Shown here one piece after another: positions 42,984-54,439 of a stretch of DNA of 64,000 nt. The notes under the pieces were generated by a model that was given only the letters and a program-made list of their open reading frames with translations, did no database searches and was not told the origin of the DNA. The DNA lies in contig JAICOJ010000001.1 of the NCBI GenBank assembly GCA_025930755.1, positions 1 to 64,000 of the forward strand, in the 5' to 3' direction. This DNA is from Gemmatimonadaceae bacterium. GTDB lineage: Bacteria; Gemmatimonadota; Gemmatimonadetes; Gemmatimonadales; Gemmatimonadaceae. Position 1 is the stretch's first letter. Each line of letters begins with the position of its first letter. Position numbers and translations under genes: made by a program.

Positions 42984-43044
42984 GCGTGACCACCAGATAT
43001 CGCGACGACGTCATCCATCCCATTCCGAAAGCATCGAGGATGCC

Positions 43045-44265
43045 ATGAGCCGCCTAGTCTCCGCCGTCCTGCTCCTCGTTTGCCTCACGACCATTTCTCC
43101 TGCCCAGGCCACCCGCGCCCGCGATCTCGGCCTCGACTCTCTCATCGGCGGTGTACCCGGACCCCTCGACGCCATCACCGACGTCGCGGGGGTCGAAGTC
43201 GGGCACACTACGCTCATCTCGGGAAGTGGACGACTCATCGTGGGGCGGGGGCCGGTGCGCACCGGGGTCACCGTCGTGCATCCGAGGGGTCGCGCGAGTA
43301 GTGATCCGGTGTTCGGCGCCTGGTTCACGCTCAATGGAAATGGCGAGATGACGGGCACGACCTGGCTCGAGGAGAGTGGGGTGCTCGAAGGGCCGATCGC
43401 CATTACCAACACGCACAGCGTCGGCGTCGTGCGGGACGCGATTCTACAGTGGCAGGTGAATCGCCCCGGCACCCAGCCGTGGGGCCTTCCCGTGGTGGCC
43501 GAGACGTTCGATGGGGGCCTCAACGACATCAACGGGTTTCACGTGAAGCCCGAGCACGTCATCAGCGCACTGGACGGCGCGCGCGGGGGCGCCGTCGCGG
43601 AAGGAAACGTCGGCGGCGGAACGGGGATGCGGTGCCATGGATTCAAGGGTGGCATCGGCACCGCCTCACGTCGCGTGGAGCCCCGCATGGGTGGATGGAC
43701 GGTCGGCGTCCTCGTGCAGTGCAACTACGGCGCGCGGCGCGAGCTGCGCGTGGCCGGTGTCCCGGTTGGCGAGGAGATCACCGATCTCATGTCGTGCATC
43801 GCGTCGGCGGACCGGAGCATCCGGCCTGGGGTGCCCCGCTGCGATGCGGGCGCAAGCGCTCCGCGCGAGGAGGATGAGGGGGCGGGCTCGATCATCATCA
43901 TCGTCGCCACCGACGCGCCGCTCCTGCCACATCAGCTCAAGCGCCTCGTGACGCGCGCGGCGCTCGGCGTCGGCCGGATGGGCGGAAAGGGGGAGAACAG
44001 CTCGGGCGACATCTTCATCGCCTTCTCGACCGCCAATGCGCGGACGGCGGGAGATACCGGCGTGGTCCAGACGGCGATGCTGCCTAACGCCCGGATCAAT
44101 CCGCTCTTCTACGCGACCGTGCAGGCGACGGAGGAAGCCATCCTCAACGCGATGCTGGCCGCCGAGACCATGACCGGCGCGGACGATCTGCGCGTACATG
44201 CCCTGCCGCACGACCGCCTGCTCGTCGCACTGCGGAAGTATGGCAGGGCACCACGCCGGCGGTGA
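43045..44265 (+). CDS. P1-family (DmpA-like) aminopeptidase, secreted
   Basis: The 406-aa protein has a signal peptide (VLLLVCLTTISPAQA) and matches β-peptidyl/L-aminopeptidase D-Ala-esterases: ITDVAGVEVGHTT, RTGVTVVHPRG, NGNGEMTG, GGGTGMRCHGFKGGIGTAS. These proenzymes cleave themselves before a catalytic Ser; Gly281-Ser282 in GAGSIIIIVAT is the expected site. It hydrolyses N-terminal residues of peptides. ATG 43045 is chosen because it starts the signal. Confidence 0.92.
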   Translation: MSRLVSAVLLLVCLTTISPAQATRARDLGLDSLIGGVPGPLDAITDVAGVEVGHTTLISGSGRLIVGRGPVRTGVTVVHPRGRASSDPVFGAWFTLNGNGEMTGTTWLEESGVLEGPIAITNTHSVGVVRDAILQWQVNRPGTQPWGLPVVAETFDGGLNDINGFHVKPEHVISALDGARGGAVAEGNVGGGTGMRCHGFKGGIGTASRRVEPRMGGWTVGVLVQCNYGARRELRVAGVPVGEEITDLMSCIASADRSIRPGVPRCDAGASAPREEDEGAGSIIIIVATDAPLLPHQLKRLVTRAALGVGRMGGKGENSSGDIFIAFSTANARTAGDTGVVQTAMLPNARINPLFYATVQATEEAILNAMLAAETMTGADDLRVHALPHDRLLVALRKYGRAPRRR

Positions 44266-44268
44266 GGC

Positions 44269-44436
44269 TTACCGGCTCACCTTGATCGGGATCTCCGCCG
44301 TCCACTGCGGGAATGGCTCGTATTCCAGTCCTCCGCTGCCCGCGGAGCCAAAGCGCGGCGCCGTGAACCAGCCCCACAGCGTAGTGAACCGAGCGCTGAT
44401 CGCGCGCTGCACGGTGTTCTTCTTCTGGGATTTCAT
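44269..44436 (-). CDS. Possible 55-aa small protein
   Basis: A short frame begins with MKSQKKNTVQRAISARF, contains the aromatic run LWGWFTAPRFGS, and ends IPIKVSR. GGAGG is 5 nt before the ATG at 44436, better than chance. It lies 56 nt downstream of the GH43-like gene on the same strand. No relative is recognised. It could be a small structural or signalling peptide, or noise. Confidence 0.45.
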   Translation of the reverse strand: MKSQKKNTVQRAISARFTTLWGWFTAPRFGSAGSGGLEYEPFPQWTAEIPIKVSR

Positions 44437-44492
44437 GGTGCCTCCGGATCGTCCTGTCATCTAAACGATGAGGACGTCCGGTGTGTTCCGCG

Positions 44493-46286
44493 TCAGCGCA
44501 CCGCGACGGGGGCGCTCGGTCGCGAGACGCCGCTCTCGTCGAACGCCTCGATCGCGACCCAATACTCCTGGTCGACGGTGAGCGCGCGCAGCTCGAGGGA
44601 CGTCGGCCGGTCGGCGAACACCTGGTACGTCTGGTAGAGCTTGTTGGGCCGGATGCCCCAGAGGATGTTGTAGCCGACCGCGCCCGGGACGCGCGACCAG
44701 CCGACGAACGCATTGCGGCGGTCGGCATCACGCCGAGCCGTTAGGCCGCGCGGGGTCGCGGGGCCGCGTCCATCGCCGTTGCCGAACACGCGGATGTCGC
44801 CGATGGCGAGGTTCGCGGCACCCACGTACCCATGCTCGTATCGGATGTGCCGCGCGCGCGCGGGCGTCGCCAGCTCGATGTACGCGTTCGGCCGGTCGCG
44901 CGTCTCCGCGCTCAGGTCGGCGATCGTTTCCCAGGCTCGGCCGTCGCGTGACGCGCGAATTCGGAATCGGGTGTACACCATCGAATCGTTGGCGAAGAGG
45001 CCGGACCGATAATCGATGAAGTTCACCTGGACGGCTTTCACCGTGTACTCGCGCTGGAGATCGATGTGAAGCCACTCGTCCGGCGCCGTCGAGTGCGCGA
45101 CCCAGAAGCTCTGGCGGTTTTCGTCGGTCACGTTCGAGGCAGGGAACGTATCGCGAACCGACGAAGCGGTCACGGGCTTTCGATACGAGAGCAGCATCCA
45201 CCCGGTGAACAGCTCATCCTTGTTCGCCCATCGTCGCGTCGGCACGTAATGGGGAAAGTCGCCGAAGCGCGTGTTGGCGAACATTTGCCCATCCGCGTCG
45301 AAGCCGGCGGGGAACATCGAGACGCGGCGCTCGAACGTCCAATTGACGGCCAGCCAGGGCGTGCCGGTGTTCCAGTAGTTGCCGTAGTTGTCCTGGAACG
45401 TGCTGCCATGACCCGCTCCGGTCATGAAGCCACCGGGCTTGTAGGCCACGGGGTTGTACGGCGCGTACGCGAACGGGCCTAACGGGTCGTCACCGACGTA
45501 CGTGCCATTCGCGTAGACGTTGTACTCGGTGCCGGGCGCGCCGTACTGGAGATAGTACTTGCCGCGGTGCTTCGTCATCCACGCGCCTTCGAGGTAGGGC
45601 CGGATCGTGTCGCGATGATCCTGCCCGAACCGTTCCCACCCGTGTCGGGCAGGGTCGAGGGTGAACAGGGGCTTGGGATCGCCGGCGAACGTGAGACGCC
45701 GGCTCTTGTCGAGCTCCATCGCGTACAGCGGATACACGTTCGAGGAGCCCCAGTACAGGTACCACCGGTCGGTGTCGGGATCGTGGAAGATCGCGGGGTC
45801 CCACGGCCCCGGTGGCACCGAGCCCGGGGGCCCGGGCGGCGGCTCCCAGCTCGGCATCATCTTCGGAAGCCGCGGCAGCATCCGGTTGTAGAACTCGAGC
45901 CGGCCAGTGGCGGGCGCCGTCGAAAAGAGAATCGGCCGCGGCTCGAACATCGACTGCATCAGGTACAGCGTGTCGCGCACCGACAACGCCGCCGGCGCGA
46001 CCACGTTCTCGAATGGCCAGCGGCTCGGCGTCACGAAGCGCCAGTGGAGCAGGTCCTTCGAATGCCAGTAGCCGTCCGATACGGTCATGAACAGGAAGTA
46101 TTCCCCGCCATGGTTCACGATCACCGGGTCGGCGCCCTGCCGATACGAGATGCCCTGATTGTGCTGCTCGAAATTGTACCGGTAGTCGACGTCGATCGGA
46201 TTCGCATACGTGCGAATCCCCGCGGACTGCGCCCAGGCCGACGACGCGATCAGCAGCGTCGCCAGCGGTATGCGATTCATGGCCAT
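44493..46286 (-). CDS. Secreted GH43-like glycosidase with F5/8-type C and FN3 domains
   Basis: The 597-aa protein has a signal peptide (TLLIASSAWAQ), an N-terminal five-bladed β-propeller of the GH43/GH32 type (GADPVIVNHGGEYFLFMT, GPWDPAIFHDPDTDRWYLYWG, RPYLEGAWMTKHRGKYYLQYG), a discoidin-like module (~410-500, PASNVTDENRQSFW) and a fibronectin type III module at the end (GYNILWGIRPN). It probably acts on plant or microbial polysaccharides. Two ATGs (46286, 46280) are possible. Confidence 0.88.
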   Translation of the reverse strand: MAMNRIPLATLLIASSAWAQSAGIRTYANPIDVDYRYNFEQHNQGISYRQGADPVIVNHGGEYFLFMTVSDGYWHSKDLLHWRFVTPSRWPFENVVAPAALSVRDTLYLMQSMFEPRPILFSTAPATGRLEFYNRMLPRLPKMMPSWEPPPGPPGSVPPGPWDPAIFHDPDTDRWYLYWGSSNVYPLYAMELDKSRRLTFAGDPKPLFTLDPARHGWERFGQDHRDTIRPYLEGAWMTKHRGKYYLQYGAPGTEYNVYANGTYVGDDPLGPFAYAPYNPVAYKPGGFMTGAGHGSTFQDNYGNYWNTGTPWLAVNWTFERRVSMFPAGFDADGQMFANTRFGDFPHYVPTRRWANKDELFTGWMLLSYRKPVTASSVRDTFPASNVTDENRQSFWVAHSTAPDEWLHIDLQREYTVKAVQVNFIDYRSGLFANDSMVYTRFRIRASRDGRAWETIADLSAETRDRPNAYIELATPARARHIRYEHGYVGAANLAIGDIRVFGNGDGRGPATPRGLTARRDADRRNAFVGWSRVPGAVGYNILWGIRPNKLYQTYQVFADRPTSLELRALTVDQEYWVAIEAFDESGVSRPSAPVAVR

Positions 46287-46299
46287 TCGCGCGACTCGG

Positions 46300-46923
46300 T
46301 CAGAAGTAGAGTCCCCCGACGATTCGGACGGGTGAGAGCCCGATGCTGAAGTGGCGATCTCGCTGTACGCCGGCAAAGCTCACCGAGGCCTGGCGAAACT
46401 CCAGATAGCTCGCCGAGGCATCGACGCGCGCTCCCAGGCTGAGCCGGCGCGTCACGAAGTAGGCGGCGCCAAGCTCTCCGAACACGCCGGCATTCCAACC
46501 TCGGCGCCAACTGTCGCTTCGTTCCGACCAGCTGTATCCGCCAATGAGTCCGGTTCCAACGTAGGCGGCAACGCCCTGAACAAGGGGGCGGTACTTGCGT
46601 GGGCCGGCGCGAAGGTTCACGAACACGTGCGTCTCCGAGCCCTGGAACGGCGTAGTCGACTTGGACCAGTCGGCTGCCATGTGGGCGTTGAGCTGCCAGG
46701 CCGTTCGTGTGGAGCGAAAGCGCAGGACGCCGAGACCGACGGTGCCGTCGTCAATGCCGAATTCCGCTCCCCACTGGCCTCGACGGAACGGCAACGAATC
46801 GACTCCCACCGAGGGCGCCGCGGTAGGCGCTGGCTGCTCCTGAGCGGTGGCGTGTCGGGGCATAACGAGGCTTGCGACGAGCACCAGGCTCGCGAGCGTG
46901 AGGTGCGGCGCGGAGGTCGGCAT
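46300..46923 (-). CDS. Outer-membrane β-barrel protein
   Basis: The 207-aa protein has a signal peptide (VLVASLVMPRHATAQ) and alternating β-strand sequence with Gly/aromatic turns (GAEFGIDDGTVGLGVLRF, AYFVTRRLSLGARVDAS), ending in GLYF, a typical OMP C-terminus. It lies 13 nt upstream of the GH43-like gene, suggesting coexpression. Confidence 0.8.
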   Translation of the reverse strand: MPTSAPHLTLASLVLVASLVMPRHATAQEQPAPTAAPSVGVDSLPFRRGQWGAEFGIDDGTVGLGVLRFRSTRTAWQLNAHMAADWSKSTTPFQGSETHVFVNLRAGPRKYRPLVQGVAAYVGTGLIGGYSWSERSDSWRRGWNAGVFGELGAAYFVTRRLSLGARVDASASYLEFRQASVSFAGVQRDRHFSIGLSPVRIVGGLYF

Positions 46924-46997
46924 GTGCGGTCGGATGAAAGGGTCCGCGGCAGTTCCCCCGGCCTCGGCTTTCGAGAAGCCTAACCGGGCTCGCTACG

Positions 46998-50003
<3,006 letters not shown>

Positions 50004-50120
50004 CGCGGAGGAAGCGCTGGTGGGATCCGTCGTGCCTGCCTTAAGACAACCTCTGTGCGGGTGAGGTTGGCAAGACGTCGCGCTCCGCGTTTACAAGACG
50101 CTCCGGAACATCACCCAACG

Positions 50121-51095
50121 ATGACAGTCCCCATGCCGCTGATCGGATACCACGCTTCGCACGAGCAGTACCCCCCGAGCGAGCTGCTGGCGCATGTGCG
50201 GGCCGCGGATGCCGCTGGCTTCGAGGGCGTCATGTGCGCCGACCACTTCCACCCGTGGCTGGAGGAGAACGGCCACAGCGGGTTCGCGTGGTCGTGGCTC
50301 GGTGCTGCGCTCCAGGCGACGTCGATGCCCTTCGGCGTCGTCAATGCGCCGGGCGACCGGTATCACCCCGCGATCATCGCTCAGGCTGCCGCAACGCTCG
50401 CCGAGATGTATCCAGGTCGCTTCTGGATGGCGGCCGGGAGCGGCGAGGCGCTCAACGAGCACGTCACCGGCAACCGGTGGCCGCCGAAGGCCGAGCGCAA
50501 CGAGCGGCTGAAGGAGTGCGTCGACGTGATGCGCGCGCTCTGGAATGGCGAGACGGTCACGCACCATGGCCGCGTCACGGTCGAGGATGCGTGCCTCTAC
50601 TCGCGACCCAAGGACCCACCCCGCCTGGTTGGTGCCGCCGTCTCGGAGGCGACCGCGGAATGGGTCGGTCGGTGGGCGGACGGCCTGATTACGACGGGGC
50701 GTCCGCGCGAGGCGATGCGGCGCATGATCGAGGCGTTCCACCGCGGTGGGGGAGAGGGGAAGCCGATCATCGTCCAGCATGGATTGTCGTGGGCGCCCCA
50801 CGAGGCTGATGCGCGTCGCAATGCGCACGAGCAGTGGCGGTTCAGCACGCTGGGTGGCGACGTCCTCTGGACGCTCCGCATGCCCAACGAGTTCCACTCC
50901 GCCTCGCGATTCGTGACGCCCGAAGATGTGGCGGGCACGATTCGCATTTCATCTGATGTCGGGCGGCACGTGGAGTGGATTCTCGAATACGCCGAGGCCG
51001 GTGTAAGCGAAGTGTATTGTTTCAATGTCGGAAAGAACCAGCGGGAGTTCATTGAGGTCTTCGGCGATCGGGCGCTTCCGTCCCTGCGCGGATGA
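50121..51095 (+). CDS. LLM-class flavin (F420 or FMN) oxidoreductase
   Basis: The 324-aa protein is a luciferase-like monooxygenase TIM barrel: IGYHASHEQYPPSELL, GVMCADHFHPWLEENGHSG, ATLAEMYPGRFWMAAGSGEALNEHVTG and NERLKECVDVMRALWNGE. Members close to G6PDH (F420) and to an FMN-type subgroup share these motifs, so the cofactor is undecided. ATG 50121 starts the homology; the frame continues upstream opposite the kinase and was ignored. Confidence 0.9.
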   Translation: MTVPMPLIGYHASHEQYPPSELLAHVRAADAAGFEGVMCADHFHPWLEENGHSGFAWSWLGAALQATSMPFGVVNAPGDRYHPAIIAQAAATLAEMYPGRFWMAAGSGEALNEHVTGNRWPPKAERNERLKECVDVMRALWNGETVTHHGRVTVEDACLYSRPKDPPRLVGAAVSEATAEWVGRWADGLITTGRPREAMRRMIEAFHRGGGEGKPIIVQHGLSWAPHEADARRNAHEQWRFSTLGGDVLWTLRMPNEFHSASRFVTPEDVAGTIRISSDVGRHVEWILEYAEAGVSEVYCFNVGKNQREFIEVFGDRALPSLRG

Positions 51096-51208
51096 TCGAT
51101 CGCGGGAGCAACCATTCACTGCTTGCTGACATCTAAGAGAGGGCCCGTTGGAAACAACGCGATCCGCCATGACGTAGCGCCTGTAGATCGCTGATCCGGC
51201 TGAGGTCC

Positions 51209-54200
51209 ATGCAGAACCGCACCTGGTCATTCGAATCAGAGCGTCTGAAAAAGGGTGCGCGGACGACGCTGCTCCTCGTCGTGGCGCTCGCCGCGCTCGC
51301 GGTGTGGAAGCCGACGTGGCAGTGGTTCCCGATCGGTCTCGTCTTCCTGCTGCTGCTCGCGCTCTGTGTCGCGATCGCTCCGGTCCGACGGCGGTTCTTC
51401 CCCGGTCATCCAGTCATCCCGTGGAGCCTGCTCGTCGCGACGTCATGGCTCTTCGTCGTCCACAGCTACTATGTCGAGCTCCGCCGCCAGCGCAGCGAGC
51501 GTCTGGAGCTCCTCGGCGTGCAGCTGCCGGCGTCGCAGACCCGCGCGCTCACCGTCGGAGTCGATGATTCGCTGGACGTTCGCCTCGAGCGTGCGTCGGA
51601 TCCCACGATTCGCTGGCGCCTCGCGCTGGCGCTCGCGCCGGATGGCAAGATCGCCGTCAAGGACATGCGCGGCATCGATGCGCTGCAGCAGCGGGAGCGC
51701 CTGACCTCTCCGGCATCGCGCTTCGTCGACTGGTTAGGCATTCGGCGGCGGGCGTGGCCGCACGTGTGGGGCGCCGAGCTGAGCGAGCGTGCGCCGCAGG
51801 TGCGCGTGTCGCCCGAGCATCGCTTCTCGTTCCAGCGGGTGGACGGTGTGCCCGTTCTCATCTGGAACCGGGTGCGACTCCCGCTCCTCCAGGAAGAGAA
51901 CGGCGATCCGGCGATCGAGGTGCGAAACCGTCGCATGCTGGCGAGGCTGCGCAACGGAGTGCGGATCGCGGAGCTGCCGTGGCCGATCCTCCCCGATCCG
52001 CTGCTTGCGCCGCAGCTCGCGGTCACGCTCGTCTCACAGCCGCGGGAAAAGCTCGGATGGACGGACCCCTTCGGCCTGCTCCCGCGATGGGAATTTCGTC
52101 TCACCTCCACCGACAGCCCGTTACCGCTGCTCCAACGGGGCGACTCGCTCCGGGTACGAGCGGGAGGCGCGCAATGGGTCCTGGCGGTCGACTCGCGCCG
52201 TCGCACCGCGTACGGCGCGGGCGACATCACCGTCGGCTTCGGCCGGGGACCGAGCCCTCGGCTCGGCTGGCTGCCGGCCAACGAGGTCTGTCGGCCGATC
52301 GACCGCTGCACGCTCATCAGCAGCCGCTCGCTTCCGCCGACGATTCCGCATTTCGACATCGCTGGATTCGGGCTCGACACCTCGCGCTTCTCGTTCCTCG
52401 CCCGCGTGGCCGCGGCCGGCGAGCGCTACGTCGTCATCACTCCCGAACGCGAGTATGCCGCCGCCACCGGCGAGGAGCTGCTCGTCCCCGCGCGCTCGTC
52501 AGGCAGGGACCAGGGATGGTATCGCTTCCGTGTGTTCAAGATGGAAAGCGGAGAGCTCGCCTCGCTCCTCCTCACGCTCGGAGGTCTCGCGCTGATGATG
52601 CTCGGCGCCGGCGTGCTCATCGGCCGCTCCAGTCGTGTCCGTCACCTACTGGAGCAGGACACGGTGGCGGTGAATGCCGCCTGGGCGATCGCGAGCCTCG
52701 CTGTGGTGTTACTCGCGGTGCGGCTGGCGCTGGGCTATCGGGTGAGCTACGCCGCGCCGTACCACGCCCGGGGAGCCGATACCGCCGTGGGGCTCTGGGT
52801 GGTGCTCATTGTCACGACGACCGCACTGCTCCGCTGGGATGCCTGGGGCGCGCGCGTGCTCGACTGGTTCTATCGCCTCGAGCGCAGCATGCGGATTCGC
52901 ACGCGTGCGACGGCGCTCGCGGTCGTGCCGCGTGTTCGATGGGCCAGCGTCATTCCGCGCTCGTCAGGCAGCTGGAAGGGATGGCTGCCCCTTCTCGGCG
53001 GCCTCGCGCTCGTCATGTACGAGCGCCCCGGTACCTTCGCCGGGGCGGCCGGCGTCGTCTCGCTGACGCTGCTGGCGTGGGTGCTCGTCGAGTACCTCAC
53101 AGCGCAGCGGAAAACCCACCGCACCGTCGACACCGCGGGTACGGTGCTGTCGTCCGAGGACCTCGAGTACGACCGCGCGCGATGGGCGGCGCTCGCCCTG
53201 ATCACGTTTGGAATTCCGATCAGTGTCCTGGTGCGCGACGTCGCGCTCGTCATGACGATCGCGATCACCGCGATGCTGCTGATCGCGGTCGTGGCCACTC
53301 AAGTCATCACGCGGCTCGACTCGCGCACCCGCGACACCTTGTCGGACGGCGCGGAAGGGACGGCATCGCGATGGGGTGCGGTCACGATGGTGCTGTTGCT
53401 CCTGACCGCGCTCAACCTCGCGATGCTGTGGGTCGAAGGGCCGACGCTCCTCTTCGTCGGCGTCTTCTTTCTTTTTCTTCTGGCGGTCCGCCTCGGTCAT
53501 CACCTCGGCGCCTCGCTGACTCGGCTCCACGTGGCGCGCGCGGTCACCGTCGCCGGCGTGCTCCTGGCGGCGATGTTTCTCGTCGTGTCCATCGACTTCG
53601 GGCTCGTGCTCGTCGTCGGGCTCCCGCTGCTCGTGACGCTGCTCTTGTCGGTGGGAATCGATCGGGTCCCCACGCGGCTCGCCGTCGTCGCGGGAGTGCT
53701 GGCGGTCGTCGGTGCGATCCTCGCCTGGCCCGCCCTGTCGCCGGACGCCGAGAGTCTCTCCACCGAGCAGACGCCTCACGAGACCGACGCGGCGTTCGCG
53801 TCGCTCGGCGGGCCGCTCCGGCACGTGCCGGGCTTCACCGATCCGGTGCGGCGGTCGGTCGTTCGCGGTCTTGCGGCGTTCCATCCCGAGCTGCTGGAGC
53901 GAGTGCTCGCCCGCGCGGGCCCCAGCCCCGCGCGTGAAGAGATCGTCCCCGCTCTCGAGCAGGTATGGGGTGGACGCGCGTACTCGGCCAGCGGCCTGGC
54001 CGGACATGGGTTGGCGGGGCCGACGGTGATCGGGCGGGGCGTGCCCGCCGCGGTATCCGACGCGGAGAACGCGTTCGCCGTGTATCTCATCGCCGAGCAC
54101 GGGTTTCTTGGCGGTCTGGCGGTGCTCGCCGCGTACATCGTCATGGCGATCGTGCCACTGGTGGTGCTGTGGTCGATCTACCGCGCGTCGCCTGACGTGA

Positions 54201-54439
54201 ACCGTCCCGATGACACCGCGATCGCCGTCCTCGTGGGCGGAATCCTTCTGATCACGGTTCCGGCGGTGTACGTGGCCGCCTCCAATCTGGCCATGGTGCC
54301 GCTGACCGGGCAGAACATGCCCTTCCTGGGTCTCAACGCGTGGAGCGACGTGACGTTCGTGGGGGGCATCATCACCGCCATCCTCGCGGTACTGCTCGAC
54401 ACGTCGCTCGTCACGGACAATCGGGAGCGAGTCGCATGA
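51209..54439 (+). CDS. Oversized SEDS (FtsW/RodA-like) glycosyltransferase
   Basis: The 1,076-aa protein is two to three times longer than ordinary FtsW/RodA. Three N-terminal membrane helices are followed by a ~340-aa extracytoplasmic insertion (~95-435), then about 12 helices. SEDS motifs are in the C-terminal half: SIDFGLVLV (cf. QPDLGTAL), SDAENAFAVYLIAEHGFLGG with the catalytic Asp951 (cf. TDFIFAVIGEE-LGFIG) and VPLTGQNMPFLG (cf. P-TGI-LPF). It probably polymerises lipid II. It overlaps its PBP partner by ATGA. Confidence 0.85.
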   Translation: MQNRTWSFESERLKKGARTTLLLVVALAALAVWKPTWQWFPIGLVFLLLLALCVAIAPVRRRFFPGHPVIPWSLLVATSWLFVVHSYYVELRRQRSERLELLGVQLPASQTRALTVGVDDSLDVRLERASDPTIRWRLALALAPDGKIAVKDMRGIDALQQRERLTSPASRFVDWLGIRRRAWPHVWGAELSERAPQVRVSPEHRFSFQRVDGVPVLIWNRVRLPLLQEENGDPAIEVRNRRMLARLRNGVRIAELPWPILPDPLLAPQLAVTLVSQPREKLGWTDPFGLLPRWEFRLTSTDSPLPLLQRGDSLRVRAGGAQWVLAVDSRRRTAYGAGDITVGFGRGPSPRLGWLPANEVCRPIDRCTLISSRSLPPTIPHFDIAGFGLDTSRFSFLARVAAAGERYVVITPEREYAAATGEELLVPARSSGRDQGWYRFRVFKMESGELASLLLTLGGLALMMLGAGVLIGRSSRVRHLLEQDTVAVNAAWAIASLAVVLLAVRLALGYRVSYAAPYHARGADTAVGLWVVLIVTTTALLRWDAWGARVLDWFYRLERSMRIRTRATALAVVPRVRWASVIPRSSGSWKGWLPLLGGLALVMYERPGTFAGAAGVVSLTLLAWVLVEYLTAQRKTHRTVDTAGTVLSSEDLEYDRARWAALALITFGIPISVLVRDVALVMTIAITAMLLIAVVATQVITRLDSRTRDTLSDGAEGTASRWGAVTMVLLLLTALNLAMLWVEGPTLLFVGVFFLFLLAVRLGHHLGASLTRLHVARAVTVAGVLLAAMFLVVSIDFGLVLVVGLPLLVTLLLSVGIDRVPTRLAVVAGVLAVVGAILAWPALSPDAESLSTEQTPHETDAAFASLGGPLRHVPGFTDPVRRSVVRGLAAFHPELLERVLARAGPSPAREEIVPALEQVWGGRAYSASGLAGHGLAGPTVIGRGVPAAVSDAENAFAVYLIAEHGFLGGLAVLAAYIVMAIVPLVVLWSIYRASPDVNRPDDTAIAVLVGGILLITVPAVYVAASNLAMVPLTGQNMPFLGLNAWSDVTFVGGIITAILAVLLDTSLVTDNRERVA

